NCBI RefSeq assembly: GCF_030719295.1
Contig: NZ_CP120997.1
Location: forward strand, 3,786,501-3,850,500
From: Streptomyces sp. Mut1
GTDB lineage: Bacteria > Actinomycetota > Actinomycetes > Streptomycetales > Streptomycetaceae
Direction: 5' to 3'
DNA: 64,000 nucleotides
Below the pieces are notes generated by a model that ran no database searches, was not told the origin of the DNA, and worked only from the letters and a program-made list of their open reading frames with translations. Position numbers and translations under genes: made by a program. Positions 7,992-19,316 of the stretch are shown here, piece by piece (the first letter of the stretch is position 1; every line of letters begins with the position of its first letter).

Positions 7992-8067
7992 CTGGCTTAA
8001 GCCAGCGTCTTGACCCATGCAGCCCTTCGTGCTCAACTGGCTTAAGCCAGTAAGTGGCTCAAGCCAG
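7992..8067. promoter_or_regulatory. Three palindromic operators between the GntR gene and the rep operon
   Basis: Perfect 14-bp palindrome CTGGCTTAAGCCAG at 7992-8005 and again at 8037-8050 (extended to 16 bp by flanking A/T). A degenerate copy with core TGGCTCAAGCCA lies at 8054-8067, four bases past the second. The first copy sits 16 bases upstream of the GntR start codon. The other two lie 70-100 bases upstream of the rep operon. Confidence 0.8.
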
Positions 8068-8133
8068 TTGGGGACGGTGTTCCTACCGCCAAGCAGACAC
8101 ACCGCCCCCCTGTCCCATCAGGGAGCTTCCATC

Positions 8134-8466
8134 ATGACTGCTTCTGCTGTGGTTGTGCGTCGTTCGGTGCTGGGTCGGGCCTGCCCGGCGTGCGAGGAGA
8201 CGCGGTGTGTCGATCCGGCTGAGTGCCTGTACTTCCTGACTTCTCGCCCGTGGGCGGACTGCTCGGAGTGCGCCGGGTCGGGCTGGGCCGGTGAGGACGA
8301 CTGCCTGTCGGTGTTCTGCTGGGCCTGTAACGGTTCCGGCCTGGTGGAGCACACCGCCCGCTCCATCGTGCACGCCACCGTCAGCCCTCGGGCCCGCGTC
8401 CGCCACCAGGCCCACGTCGAGCGTCTGACCGCCGAGGTCTCCGAGTCCGTGGCGGTGGCCGCGTGA
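8134..8466 (+). CDS. Small cysteine-rich (zinc-ribbon-like) protein of the element
   Basis: 110 residues. ATG start, GGGAG upstream. Three CxxC pairs are visible (CPAC, CSEC, CWAC). The last two sit in CxxCxGSG-type repeats (CSECAGSGWAG and CWACNGSG), like the zinc-binding repeats of DnaJ. A further pair of Cys lies at CVDPAEC. It probably binds zinc and may act as a nucleic-acid or protein adaptor. It is the first gene of a five-gene run (8134-11434) in which every junction overlaps. The position is that of regulators such as Pra in pSAM2, but I see no sequence basis for calling it that. Confidence 0.7.
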   Translation: MTASAVVVRRSVLGRACPACEETRCVDPAECLYFLTSRPWADCSECAGSGWAGEDDCLSVFCWACNGSGLVEHTARSIVHATVSPRARVRHQAHVERLTAEVSESVAVAA

Positions 8467-8675
8467 GCTTCCCGGACGACGCCCTGCACGCGGCTGAGTG
8501 GGCGGACGAGAGGCGTGCTGAGCAGATCGGGATGTACCTCGACGCTCACGACGTCCGCCCCTATACCCGGTTCTTCGCCGTGGTCGATGACGCGCACTAC
8601 GCCGAGGAAGACGCCAAGGTGCGCGGCCTCTACCCGCCGATCGGGCACGGCTACCCGAGGGAGGACGGCCAGTGA
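8463..8675 (+). CDS. Small acidic protein of unknown function (element operon)
   Basis: 70 residues. The GTG start overlaps the previous stop (GTGA), and its own stop overlaps the repSA start in the same way, so it is translationally coupled on both sides. The sequence is acidic and aromatic (EWADERRAEQIGMYLDAHD, FFAVVDDAHYAEEDAKVRGL). No motif is recognised. The tight coupling to the Cys-rich protein and RepSA suggests a role in element replication or its control. Confidence 0.7.
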   Translation: MSFPDDALHAAEWADERRAEQIGMYLDAHDVRPYTRFFAVVDDAHYAEEDAKVRGLYPPIGHGYPREDGQ

Positions 8676-10105
8676 CCTCCTTCCCCGTCGACCCCTCGGC
8701 CGTGGCCGGTACCGCCGCCACCGTGGGCACCGACCCCCTGACCCTGGCGGACCTCTTACGCGTCGCCAACGCCCCCGGCTTCGACCGGTGGCAGGAGCAG
8801 GTCCGCCGGACCGGTGGCTGCTCGGACCCGATCCACCTGGAAGGCATGACCACCACCCGGGACGCCAAGTCCGGGCAGGTGCTCTACTCCTACAGCACCC
8901 AGGGCGAGCCCGGCGGACGCCTCAGGGTCGCGTGCGGGAACCGGCGGGCCTCCCGCTGCCCCTCCTGCGCCTGGACCTACGCCGGAGACACCTTCCACCT
9001 CATCCGCGCCGGGCTCACCGGCGACGTGGCCAAGGGAACGCCGGTCACGGTGCGCACGCACCCCAAGGTCTTCGCCACCCTCACCGCCCCGAGCTTCGGC
9101 CCGGTCCACAACCGGCCCACCAAAGGTGTCTGCCGATGCGGCACCGACCACCCCGAAGACTCCCCGCTCCTCGGCACCGCCCTGAACCCGGCCACGTACG
9201 ACTACGCGGGGGCCGTGCTGTGGAACAACCACGCCGGAGACCTCTGGCGACGCTTCACCATCTACCTCCGCCGGGAGGTCGCCGCCCGCGCCGGCCTTTC
9301 CCAGAAAGCCGCCGCCGAGGTCTGCCGGGTCTCCTTCGGGAAGGTCGCAGAGTTCCAGAAGCGCGGCGCGGTCCACTTCCACGCCATCGTCCGACTCGAC
9401 GGCCCCGACGGACCCGAGACCGCTCCCCCGGGCTGGGCCTCCGTCGCTCTGCTCACGGATGCGATTCAGGCGGCTGCCGCCCGTGCCACGGTCCCGCTCC
9501 CGGCCTCCGGTGACCATCCGGCCCGGACGCTGGCGTGGGGCACGCAGGTGGACGTACGGCCCATCGGTGCGGGCAGTGCGAATGAGGATCTGTCGGAGGA
9601 GGCGGTGGCCGCGTACGTGGCGAAGTACGCCACCAAGGCCGCCGAGACCACCGGAACGGTCGACCGCCGCATCGGGGAGCTGGGCGAGCTGGACAAGCTC
9701 CCCGACCTGCCCGACCACGCCCGCCGCCTGATCGAGGCCTGCTTCGTCCTGGACGACGCGTACCCGGACCGGATGCTGTGGCGCTGGGCCCACATGCTCG
9801 GCTTCCGGGGCCACTTCTCCACCAAGTCTCGCGCCTACTCCACCACCCTCGGCGCACTGCGCCAGGTGAGGGCCGACTACCGGGACCGGCAGGAACGCCG
9901 CGAACGGGGCCTCCCCGACCCGGACGACGCTCCGGAGGGCTCCACTCTGACCCTCGCCCACTGGACGTACGCCGGGCACGGCCACACCCCCGGTGAGTCC
10001 TGGCTCGCTGCCACGATCGCCCGCGATATCCAGACGGGCCGTACGACCGCTCGTGACGCACGCGCCGAACTCGAAGACCTTGACGGAGGTGGTTGGGATG
10101 TCTGA
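8672..10105 (+). CDS. repSA: RepSA-type rolling-circle replication initiator
   Basis: 477 residues, GTG start overlapping the previous stop. It has the hallmarks of HUH endonucleases: a His-hydrophobic-His metal motif (AVHFHAIVRLDG, near residue 235) and a catalytic-Tyr motif YVAKYATK (near residue 313) in the YxxKY form. An N-terminal Cys/Arg-rich part contains a CRCG / CPSC zinc-type pattern. Such initiators nick the double-strand origin, stay bound to the 5' end and launch rolling-circle copying of the excised element. Codon 29 is a TTA leucine codon, rare in Streptomyces and read only by the bldA tRNA. Its 3' end overlaps xis by eight bases, giving the pSAM2-like repSA-xis-int order. Confidence 0.9.
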   Translation: MTSFPVDPSAVAGTAATVGTDPLTLADLLRVANAPGFDRWQEQVRRTGGCSDPIHLEGMTTTRDAKSGQVLYSYSTQGEPGGRLRVACGNRRASRCPSCAWTYAGDTFHLIRAGLTGDVAKGTPVTVRTHPKVFATLTAPSFGPVHNRPTKGVCRCGTDHPEDSPLLGTALNPATYDYAGAVLWNNHAGDLWRRFTIYLRREVAARAGLSQKAAAEVCRVSFGKVAEFQKRGAVHFHAIVRLDGPDGPETAPPGWASVALLTDAIQAAAARATVPLPASGDHPARTLAWGTQVDVRPIGAGSANEDLSEEAVAAYVAKYATKAAETTGTVDRRIGELGELDKLPDLPDHARRLIEACFVLDDAYPDRMLWRWAHMLGFRGHFSTKSRAYSTTLGALRQVRADYRDRQERRERGLPDPDDAPEGSTLTLAHWTYAGHGHTPGESWLAATIARDIQTGRTTARDARAELEDLDGGGWDV

Positions 10106-10277
10106 GGAGCTGCTGACGGTGCCTGAGGTGATGGCCTGGCTCAAGGTCGGCCGGACCACCGTCTACGACCTGATCCGTACGCGTCGCCTGCCCTCGCTGA
10201 CGATCGGCTCCAGCCGCCGTATCCCGGCTGACGGTCTCCGGACGTTCCTCGCGTCCCGTCTTGAGGAGGCTGCCTGA
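10098..10277 (+). CDS. xis: Excisionase-like helix-turn-helix protein
   Basis: 59 residues, ATG start eight bases before the repSA stop. The whole protein is one MerR/Xis-type HTH: LLTVPEVMAWLKVGRTTVYDLI (helix-turn-helix), then RLPSLTIGSSRRIPADGL (wing). In AICEs this class of protein bends att DNA and directs the integrase toward excision. The stop overlaps the integrase ATG (TGATG), so xis and int should be produced together. That would make excision co-regulated with RepSA. Confidence 0.88.
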   Translation: MSEELLTVPEVMAWLKVGRTTVYDLIRTRRLPSLTIGSSRRIPADGLRTFLASRLEEAA

Positions 10278-11434
10278 TGGCGAAGCGTCGTCCCAATGGC
10301 GGGGGCACCGTCACGAGGCGGAAGGACGGGCGCTATCAGGGCGCCGCGTACGTGACCAACACGGACGGGCACCGGGTGCGGAAGTTCGTCTACGGCTCGA
10401 CGTACGACGAGGCGGCCGAGAAGCTGGGCAAGCTCCAGGAGCAGGAGCGCAACGGGGTGCCGGTGCCGTCGCGGACCTGGTCGCTCGGCGAGTGGCTGGC
10501 CTACTGGCTTGAGCACATCGTGAAGCCGAACCGGGAGCACAACACGTACGTGAAGTACGAGTCCAAGGTGCGGCTGTACCTGGCCCCCCATCTGGGCAAG
10601 AAGCCGCTGGTTCGGCTGACCCCGGCTCAGCTCCGTTCGTTCATGGCCGAGCTGAAGCGCACGGAGGTTCCGCCGGCCGCCCGCTTCGAGGTGCTGCGGG
10701 TCCTGCGGAACGCGTTGAACCGGGCCGTTCGCGAGGAGCTGCTGACCCGGAACGTGGCCGAGCTGGTGGACATGCCGAAGGTGACGAAGAAGGAGGCGAA
10801 GCCGTGGAACGCGCGGGAGGCCATCACGTTCCTTCGGTCCGCTCGGGCCCACCGGCTGTACGCGGCCTGCGTCCTCGTGCTCGTCCTCGGCCTGCGTCGC
10901 AGTGAGGTTCTGGGGCTGCGCTGGCAGGACATCGACTTCGACCAGCGTCAGTTCACGCCGCTCAAGCAGGTTCAGCGGGTGAAGGGTGTCGGCCTGGTCC
11001 TCAAGGACCTCAAGACGGAGTCGTCGCACGCCGTGCTTCCGCTGCCGGAGTTCTGCGCCCGCGCCTTGGAGGAGCGTCGGGAGCTCCAGGACCTCGAACG
11101 GCGGATCGTGGGCGAAGGCTGGAGCCAGGAGCCGGGGCAGGACCTGATCTTCTCGTCGGAGCGTGGCGGGCTGATCGACCCCGTGGGCTTCTCCCGGAGC
11201 TTCAACGCACTCGTGAAGCGGGCCGGGGTCCGCCGGATCACGGTGCGGCTCGCTCGGCACACCTGCGGCACCCTGCTGGCGTTCCTGAAGGTGCACCCCA
11301 AGGTCGCCCAAGCGATCCTCCGGCACAGCCAGATCAGCATGACGATGGACGTCTACACCCACGTGGTGGGCGACGGTGAGCGGGAGGCCGTGACGATGCT
11401 CGCGGAACTCCTGGAAGATCCACTGATCGGCTGA
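10277..11434 (+). CDS. int: Tyrosine integrase (site-specific recombinase)
   Basis: 385 residues. An N-terminal arm-binding/SAM-like domain (about 60-180, LGEWLAYWLEHIVKPNREHNT) is followed by the catalytic domain. Catalytic residues visible: Arg in LVLGLRRSEVLGLRW, the H-x-x-R type box RLARHTCGTLLAFLK, the second His in ILRHSQISMTMDVYTHV, and the nucleophilic Tyr in DVYTH. Such enzymes catalyse strand exchange between the element att site and the tRNA-Ile 3' end. The gene ends 57 bases before the att repeat and reads toward the tRNA. It appears intact, so excision is plausible. Confidence 0.95.
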   Translation: MAKRRPNGGGTVTRRKDGRYQGAAYVTNTDGHRVRKFVYGSTYDEAAEKLGKLQEQERNGVPVPSRTWSLGEWLAYWLEHIVKPNREHNTYVKYESKVRLYLAPHLGKKPLVRLTPAQLRSFMAELKRTEVPPAARFEVLRVLRNALNRAVREELLTRNVAELVDMPKVTKKEAKPWNAREAITFLRSARAHRLYAACVLVLVLGLRRSEVLGLRWQDIDFDQRQFTPLKQVQRVKGVGLVLKDLKTESSHAVLPLPEFCARALEERRELQDLERRIVGEGWSQEPGQDLIFSSERGGLIDPVGFSRSFNALVKRAGVRRITVRLARHTCGTLLAFLKVHPKVAQAILRHSQISMTMDVYTHVVGDGEREAVTMLAELLEDPLIG

Positions 11435-11452
11435 TGTCAGCCGTAGATGTCA

Positions 11453-11484
11453 AAGGCCCCCCACCGTTCCCGGCGAGGGGCCTT
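11453..11484. terminator. Stem-loop between int and tRNA-Ile
   Basis: Eight-bp arms AAGGCCCC / GGGGCCTT with a 16-base loop. It lies between the convergent integrase (plus) and tRNA-Ile (minus) and probably ends both transcripts. Confidence 0.6.
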
Positions 11485-11489
11485 CGTGC

Positions 11490-11566
11490 TGGTGGGGCTA
11501 ACAGGATTTGAACCTGTGGCCTCATCCTTATCAGGGATGCGCTCTAACCAACTGAGCTATAGCCCC
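11490..11566 (-). tRNA. tRNA-Ile (anticodon GAT)
   Basis: The minus strand reads GGGGCTATAGCTCAGTTGG..., with a 7-bp acceptor stem, D-arm, anticodon arm CATCC-CTGATAA-GGATG (anticodon GAT), variable loop and TTCAAAT T-loop, closing with TAGCCCC plus discriminator A. CCA is encoded at 11490-11492. The gene is intact although it is the integration target, because the element restores the 3' end. Confidence 0.97.
11492..11535 (-). repeat. Right attachment site (44-bp direct repeat inside tRNA-Ile)
   Basis: Identical to 5475-5518. It covers the tRNA from its 3' end into the anticodon stem-loop. Crossover must occur within this identity. Confidence 0.9.
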
Positions 11567-11637
11567 GCCGCGCTGCTGCGCTGACTTCTGAAGATTAGCG
11601 CACGTCGGGGCCAGTCCCAAAATCGATACCCGCAGGC

Positions 11638-12342
11638 CTACTCGTCCTCGGCCAGCGTGAGCTCGACACCGCCCACGAAGCCCGCCGACAGGTTGTAGAT
11701 GAAGGCGCCCAGCGTGGCCAGCGCGGTGGCGAGGACCACGTCGATCACCGCGATGACCGAGGTGAAGATGAGGACCCTCGGCAGCGAGAGGAACGCCTGC
11801 AGATCGAAGCCGTTGCTGTCGTTGGACCCGGTCGCCTCGCTGATCGTGCCGCCCACGGTGGAGAAGACGCCCATCGCGTCCATCACCATCCACAGGACCG
11901 CCGACGCCACCACCGTGCAGATGCCCAGTGCGATGGACAGCAGGAAGCTGACCTTCATCACCGACCACGGATCGGCCTTGGCGACGCGCAGACGCGCCTT
12001 GCGGGTACGCGGAGTGGTCCGCGCCCCCGTCCGGGGCTTACGGGCCGTCTGGGCCGCGCCCATGCCCGGCATGCTGCCCGGCTGCTGGCCGCCCATCGTG
12101 CGCCCGCCGCCGTGTGTCCCGCCCGGAGGCGAGGGGTAGGCCTGCGGCGGGTGGTACGGGCCCGCCTGGCCAGGTGCGGGTTCCCGCTCGCCGGGCAGCG
12201 GCCCGGTCGCGTAACCCTCGTACTGGGGCTGAGGGCCCCGGGTATCCGTCACAGTGCCCCCTTGGGAGTCCGTGGCAGGGCCACGGGCACCGTTACCTCC
12301 CGCTCCGGAAGCGGCCGAACCGGCGCCCGTGGCTCCACTCAC
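11638..12342 (-). CDS. DUF3566 domain membrane protein
   Basis: 234 residues, GTG start three bases after the gyrA stop. The first ~110 residues are disordered (Gly/Pro/Gln-rich) and a basic patch follows (RKARLRVAKADPWSVMK). The C-terminal DUF3566 domain has two transmembrane helices, FLLSIALGICTVVASAVLW and VIAVIDVVLATALATLGAF, around a 40-residue outside loop. The family is actinobacterial and typically encoded directly downstream of gyrA. Its function is not established. It is very likely co-transcribed with gyrBA. Confidence 0.88.
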   Translation of the reverse strand: MSGATGAGSAASGAGGNGARGPATDSQGGTVTDTRGPQPQYEGYATGPLPGEREPAPGQAGPYHPPQAYPSPPGGTHGGGRTMGGQQPGSMPGMGAAQTARKPRTGARTTPRTRKARLRVAKADPWSVMKVSFLLSIALGICTVVASAVLWMVMDAMGVFSTVGGTISEATGSNDSNGFDLQAFLSLPRVLIFTSVIAVIDVVLATALATLGAFIYNLSAGFVGGVELTLAEDE

Positions 12343-12345
12343 GCT

Positions 12346-15009
12346 CTACTCCTCGTGCTCCCCGGTCGAGGACGTCGTGTCCTCGACATTGCTGTCGACC
12401 GTGCTGCCGGCAGCCGCGTCGGCCGTGGTGGCCTCCGCCGTCACTGCCGCGGTCGTCTCGCCTTCGGCGTCCTCGGCCGCGTCGACCTCTTCGGCCTCGC
12501 GTCCCGCCTCGGCGTTGCGAGCGATGCCGACAACGGCGTCTCGCTTGCCCAGATTGATCAGTTGGACGCCCATGGTGTCACGGCCCGTCTCCCTGACTTC
12601 GTTGACTCGCGTACGAATCACACCACCGCCGAGCGTGATGGCAAGGATCTCATCGGTCTCCTCGACCACCAGCGCGCCGACCAGCGAGCCCCGGTCCTCC
12701 ACGATCTTGGCGGCCTTGATGCCCAGGCCACCGCGACCCTGAACGCGGTACTCGTCGACCGCGGTCCGCTTCGCGTACCCGCCGTCAGTGGCAGTGAACA
12801 CGAAAGTACCGGGCCTGACGACATTCATCGAGAGCAGTTCGTCTCCCTCGCGGAAACTCATCCCCTTGACGCCCGAGGTGGCGCGGCCCATCGGGCGCAG
12901 CGCGTCGTCCGTCGCGGTGAACCTGATCGACTGGGCCTTCTTGCTGATGAGCAGCAGATCGTCCTCGGACGAGACCAGCTCCGCACCGATCAGCTCGTCG
13001 TCCGCGCCGTCCGCCGTCTCGCGCAGGTTGATGGCGATGACACCACCGGAGCGCGGGGAGTCGTAGTCCTTCAGCGCGGTCTTCTTCACCAGGCCGCCCT
13101 TGGTGGCCAGGATCAGGTACGGCGCGGCGTCGTAGTCGCGGATCGCCAGGATCTGCGCGATCTGCTCGTCCGGCTGGAAGGCCAGCAGGTTGGCCACGTG
13201 CTGGCCGCGCGCGTCCCGGCCGGCGTCCGGAAGCTCGTACGCCTTCGCCCGGTAGACCCGGCCCTTGTTGGTGAAGAACAGCAGCCAGTGGTGGGTCGTC
13301 GACACGAAGAAGTGGTCGACGATGTCGTCTTCCTTCAGCTTCGTGCCGCGGACACCCTTGCCGCCGCGCTTCTGCGAGCGGTAGTCGTCCGTCTTGGTGC
13401 GCTTCACATAGCCGCCGCGGGAGATCGTGACGACGATGTCCTCCTCGGCGATCAGGTCCTCGATGGACATGTCACCGTCGAAGGGCACCAGCTTGGAACG
13501 CCGGTCGTCGCCGAACTTGTCGACGATCGCCGCCAGCTCCTCGCTGACGATCTGCCGCTGCCGCTCGGGCGAGGCCAGGATCGCGTTGTACTCGTTGATC
13601 TTCGCCTGGAGCTCGTCGTGCTCGGCGGTGATCTTCTGGTGCTCCAGCGCGGCCAGCCGGCGCAGCTGCATCTCCAGGATCGCGTTCGCCTGGATCTCGT
13701 CGATCTCCAGCAGGCCCATCAGGCCCTCACGCGCCACCTCGACGGTCTGGCTGCGCCGGATGAGGGCGATGACCTCGTCGATCGCGTCCAGGGCCTTGAG
13801 CAGGCCGCGCAGGATGTGCGCGCGCTCCTCGGCCTTGCGCAGCCGGAACCGCGTACGCCGGACGATGACCTCGATCTGGTGCGTCACCCAGTGCCGGATG
13901 AACGCGTCGATCGACAGCGTGCGCGGCACCCCGTCCACCAGCGCCAGCATGTTGGCGCCGAAGTTCGACTGCAGATCGGTGTGCTTGTACAGGTTGTTCA
14001 GGACGACCTTGGCGACCGCGTCCCGCTTCAGGACGACGACCAGGCGCTGACCCGTACGCGAGGAGGTCTCGTCGCGCACGTCGGCGATGCCGCCGACCTT
14101 GCCGTCCTTCACCAGGTCGGCGATCTTCTGCGCCAGGTTGTCGGGGTTGGTCTGGTACGGAAGCTCCGTCACGACCAGGCACTGGCGGTTCTGGATCTCC
14201 TCGACCGCCACGACCGCGCGCATCGTGATCGAGCCGCGGCCCGTGCGGTACGCCTCCTCGATGCCCTTGCGCCCCACGACCAGCGCACCGGTCGGGAAGT
14301 CCGGGCCCTTGATCCGCTCGATCAGGGCTTCCAGGAGCTCCTCCTGCGAGGCCTCCGGGTGCTCCAGATACCACTGCGCACCCGACGCGACCTCGCGGAG
14401 GTTGTGCGGCGGGATGTTGGTCGCCATACCGACCGCGATACCCGCGGAGCCATTGACCAGCAGGTTCGGGAAGCGCGCCGGCAGGACCGTCGGCTCCTGG
14501 TTGCGGCCGTCGTAGTTGTCCTGGAAGTCGACGGTCTCCTCGTCGATGTCCCGGACCATCTCCATGGACAGCGGCATCATCTTGCACTCGGTGTACCGCA
14601 TGGCGGCGGCCGGGTCGTTGCCCGGGGAACCGAAGTTGCCGTTGGAGTCCACCAGCGGCATGCGCATCGACCAGTGCTGCGCCAGGCGGACCAGGGCGTC
14701 GTAGATCGAGGAGTCGCCGTGCGGGTGGTACGTACCCATGACGTCGCCGACGACGCGGGCGCACTTGTAGAAGCCCTTCTCGGGCCGGTAGCCGCCGTCG
14801 TACATCGCGTACAGCACCCGGCGGTGGACGGGCTTGAGACCGTCCCGCACGTCGGGCAGGGCACGCGAGACGATGACGGACATCGCGTAGTCGAGGTAGG
14901 AGCGCTGCATCTCCGTCTCGAGCCCGACGGGCTCGACACGCATACCCACGCCCTCGACGGGCGGAACCTCTTCGGGCGTCACGGGGACAGGGGTGTTCTC
15001 GTCGGCCAT
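12346..15009 (-). CDS. gyrA: DNA gyrase subunit A
   Basis: 887 residues, a normal length for the actinobacterial form. The catalytic tyrosine is Y139 in [11 protein letters not shown]. The quinolone-resistance region reads [10 protein letters not shown], with Ser100 and Asp104 at the positions of E. coli S83 and D87, the usual sensitive state. The GyrA box QKRGGKG (near residue 545) marks true gyrase rather than topoisomerase IV. The C-terminal beta-pinwheel is followed by an Ala/Thr/Glu-rich tail. With GyrB it forms an A2B2 enzyme that introduces negative supercoils using ATP. It is 46 bases downstream of gyrB on the same strand, so one operon is likely. Confidence 0.98.
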   Translation of the reverse strand: MADENTPVPVTPEEVPPVEGVGMRVEPVGLETEMQRSYLDYAMSVIVSRALPDVRDGLKPVHRRVLYAMYDGGYRPEKGFYKCARVVGDVMGTYHPHGDSSIYDALVRLAQHWSMRMPLVDSNGNFGSPGNDPAAAMRYTECKMMPLSMEMVRDIDEETVDFQDNYDGRNQEPTVLPARFPNLLVNGSAGIAVGMATNIPPHNLREVASGAQWYLEHPEASQEELLEALIERIKGPDFPTGALVVGRKGIEEAYRTGRGSITMRAVVAVEEIQNRQCLVVTELPYQTNPDNLAQKIADLVKDGKVGGIADVRDETSSRTGQRLVVVLKRDAVAKVVLNNLYKHTDLQSNFGANMLALVDGVPRTLSIDAFIRHWVTHQIEVIVRRTRFRLRKAEERAHILRGLLKALDAIDEVIALIRRSQTVEVAREGLMGLLEIDEIQANAILEMQLRRLAALEHQKITAEHDELQAKINEYNAILASPERQRQIVSEELAAIVDKFGDDRRSKLVPFDGDMSIEDLIAEEDIVVTISRGGYVKRTKTDDYRSQKRGGKGVRGTKLKEDDIVDHFFVSTTHHWLLFFTNKGRVYRAKAYELPDAGRDARGQHVANLLAFQPDEQIAQILAIRDYDAAPYLILATKGGLVKKTALKDYDSPRSGGVIAINLRETADGADDELIGAELVSSEDDLLLISKKAQSIRFTATDDALRPMGRATSGVKGMSFREGDELLSMNVVRPGTFVFTATDGGYAKRTAVDEYRVQGRGGLGIKAAKIVEDRGSLVGALVVEETDEILAITLGGGVIRTRVNEVRETGRDTMGVQLINLGKRDAVVGIARNAEAGREAEEVDAAEDAEGETTAAVTAEATTADAAAGSTVDSNVEDTTSSTGEHEE

Positions 15010-15055
15010 TGCTGGTCAAAGTCCTTTCGCGCTGCGGCTTGCTTGTACGGCCGAC

Positions 15056-17543
<2,488 letters not shown>

Positions 17544-18104
17544 TCAGCCATAGGTGTCGCCCGGTCCTCTGCTCCCCGGGGCCCGCAGCGGGCCGAACCT
17601 GCGCTGCGGACCGCCGGGCCCCAGCACCTTGATCATCCGCACGGTTCCGTTGCCCAGATCCGCGTTCAGCCGGGCCACCAGCTGGGGCGCCAGCAGCCGC
17701 AGCTGCGTCGCCCACACCGTCGAATCGCACTGCACCGTCAGTACGCGCTGATCCGGTTCCTCGTCGTACCGCACCGGCACGCAGTGCAGGGCGAGATCGT
17801 CACCGACGATCTGCGGCCACCGGCCCATCACCCCGCCCACCGCCGCCGGGGTCTCCCAGCCGCGCTCGGTGATCAGCCGGTTGATGGCCGCTCCGAGCGG
17901 CAACGGGTCGCGCCCGTCGGCCCGTGCTCCGGAGCGCAGCCCTCCGCCTCGCCTGGCCTGTTTCTTCTGCTGCGCGGCATCCCCACGCGCCCGCGCCTGT
18001 TCCTTCGCCGCGCGCAGCGCGACCCGCGCCAGGTCCACGCCGGACGGCTCCGCCGGCGTCGCCCCGGCGCCGGCCAAGCCCTTCCCCGCTCCGTCGCCGT
18101 TCAC
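17544..18104 (-). CDS. DUF721 / DciA-like protein (putative replicative helicase loader)
   Basis: 186 residues, GTG start overlapping the recF stop (GTGA). The N-terminal ~80 residues are Ala/Arg/Lys-rich and disordered. The C-terminal DUF721 domain runs from [30 protein letters not shown] to the end with the typical [15 protein letters not shown] and LVARLN segments, resembling a KH-type nucleic-acid binding fold. DUF721 contains DciA, the protein proposed to load DnaB in the many bacteria lacking DnaC or DnaI. Its place between recF and gyrB is conserved in actinobacteria. The loader role here is inferred from family, not shown by the sequence. Confidence 0.85.
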   Translation of the reverse strand: MNGDGAGKGLAGAGATPAEPSGVDLARVALRAAKEQARARGDAAQQKKQARRGGGLRSGARADGRDPLPLGAAINRLITERGWETPAAVGGVMGRWPQIVGDDLALHCVPVRYDEEPDQRVLTVQCDSTVWATQLRLLAPQLVARLNADLGNGTVRMIKVLGPGGPQRRFGPLRAPGSRGPGDTYG

Positions 18105-19231
18105 GCCCGCTCCACCTCACCGGCCGAGACCGCGTACCGCGTCCCCGCGAGCACGCCCGGCACGTCGTCGCCCACCGCCGCCGTCACCAGCACCTGCTCG
18201 CCCGGTGCCACCAGCTCGGCCAGCCGCTCCCGGCGCCGCGCGTCCAGCTCGGCGAAGACGTCGTCCAGCACCAGCACCGGCTCGTTGCCCTCGCCGCGCA
18301 GCAGTTCGTACGAGGCCAGCCGCAGCGCCAGCGCGTACGACCAGGACTCACCGTGGCTCGCGTACCCCTTCGCGGGCATGGAACGCAGACCCAGCACCAG
18401 ATCGTCCCGGTGCGGGCCGACCAGCGTCACGCCCCGCTCGATCTCCTGCTTGCGCACACCGGCCAGGGCCTCGATGAGCTGCGCGTACAGCTCGTCGCGC
18501 GTCCGCGCCGGGCCCACCTCGGCGCCGGCCGAGCTGCGGTACTCCAGCGACACGGGGCCCCCGCCCGGCGCCACGTCCGCGTACGCCTTGTCCGTCAGGG
18601 GCTGGAGCGTCGCGATCAGGTCCAGACGCTGGGCCAGCAGCTCGGCGCCCACCCGGCCCAGATGCTGATCCCACACATCGAGCGTCGACAGGTCCAGGGA
18701 ACGTCCGCCGTGCCTGCGCGCCATCGCCGCCGACTTCAGCAGCGTGTTCCGCTGCTTCAGCACCCGCTCGTAGTCGGAGCGGACCCCTGCCATCCGCGGC
18801 GACCGCGCGGTGACCAGCTCGTCCAGAAAGCGCCGGCGCTCCCCGGGATCGCCCTTCACCAGGGCGAGGTCCTCCGGAGCGAACAGCACGGTCCGTACGA
18901 TGCCGAGCACATCACGCGGTCTGACCTGCGACGACCGGTTGATCCGGGCGCGGTTCGCCTTGCCCGGGTTCAGTTCGAGCTCGACCAGCTGCGAGCGCTC
19001 CCCCTGCGTGACGGCCGCACGGATCACCGCCCGCTCGGCGCCCATCCGCACCAGCGGGGCGTCCGAGGAGACGCGGTGGCTGCCGAGCGTGGCGAGATAG
19101 CCGACGGCCTCGACCAGGTTCGTCTTGCCCTGGCCGTTGGCCCCCACGAACACGGTGACGCCCGGATCGAGAGGCACCTCGACCCCGGCGTACGAGCGGA
19201 AGTCGGCCAGCGACAGATGCGTGACGTGCAT
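18101..19231 (-). CDS. recF: DNA replication and repair protein RecF
   Basis: 376 residues from [14 protein letters not shown], the usual RecF N terminus; an ATG 14 codons upstream lacks that conservation. Walker A is GANGQGKT (residues 30-37). Walker B is [11 protein letters not shown] near residue 315, with the ABC-type signature region shortly before it. It is an SMC-like ATPase that loads RecA at gaps with RecO and RecR. The stop overlaps the start of the DUF721 gene. It sits downstream of gnd, an arrangement normal in Streptomyces. Confidence 0.96.
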   Translation of the reverse strand: MHVTHLSLADFRSYAGVEVPLDPGVTVFVGANGQGKTNLVEAVGYLATLGSHRVSSDAPLVRMGAERAVIRAAVTQGERSQLVELELNPGKANRARINRSSQVRPRDVLGIVRTVLFAPEDLALVKGDPGERRRFLDELVTARSPRMAGVRSDYERVLKQRNTLLKSAAMARRHGGRSLDLSTLDVWDQHLGRVGAELLAQRLDLIATLQPLTDKAYADVAPGGGPVSLEYRSSAGAEVGPARTRDELYAQLIEALAGVRKQEIERGVTLVGPHRDDLVLGLRSMPAKGYASHGESWSYALALRLASYELLRGEGNEPVLVLDDVFAELDARRRERLAELVAPGEQVLVTAAVGDDVPGVLAGTRYAVSAGEVERA

Positions 19232-19316
19232 GGTGTGCGCCGACCTTCCCGGCTTTCCTGCTCCGTGCCTCACAGGGCGGAAGGGGCGGTCGGCCCCTCC
19301 CGCTCCTCGTTGCGGA

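Larger units (their letters stand above)
5475..11535. mobile_element. Integrated AICE-like element (pSAM2-type, no transfer gene) in tRNA-Ile
   Basis: About 6.06 kb between perfect 44-bp direct repeats of the tRNA-Ile(GAT) 3' end. The integrase gene abuts the intact tRNA end, the standard arrangement for tyrosine-recombinase elements. The contents match AICE modules: a GntR/KorSA-like regulator with palindromic operators, a RepSA-type rolling-circle initiator, excisionase and integrase in an overlapping repSA-xis-int order as in pSAM2, plus a GNAT gene and small unknowns. I find no FtsK/SpoIIIE-like Tra translocase and no Spd spread genes. The element may be a non-self-transmissible relic, or may move by using a helper element. 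The flanking genes are the normal Streptomyces backbone. Confidence 0.9.
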
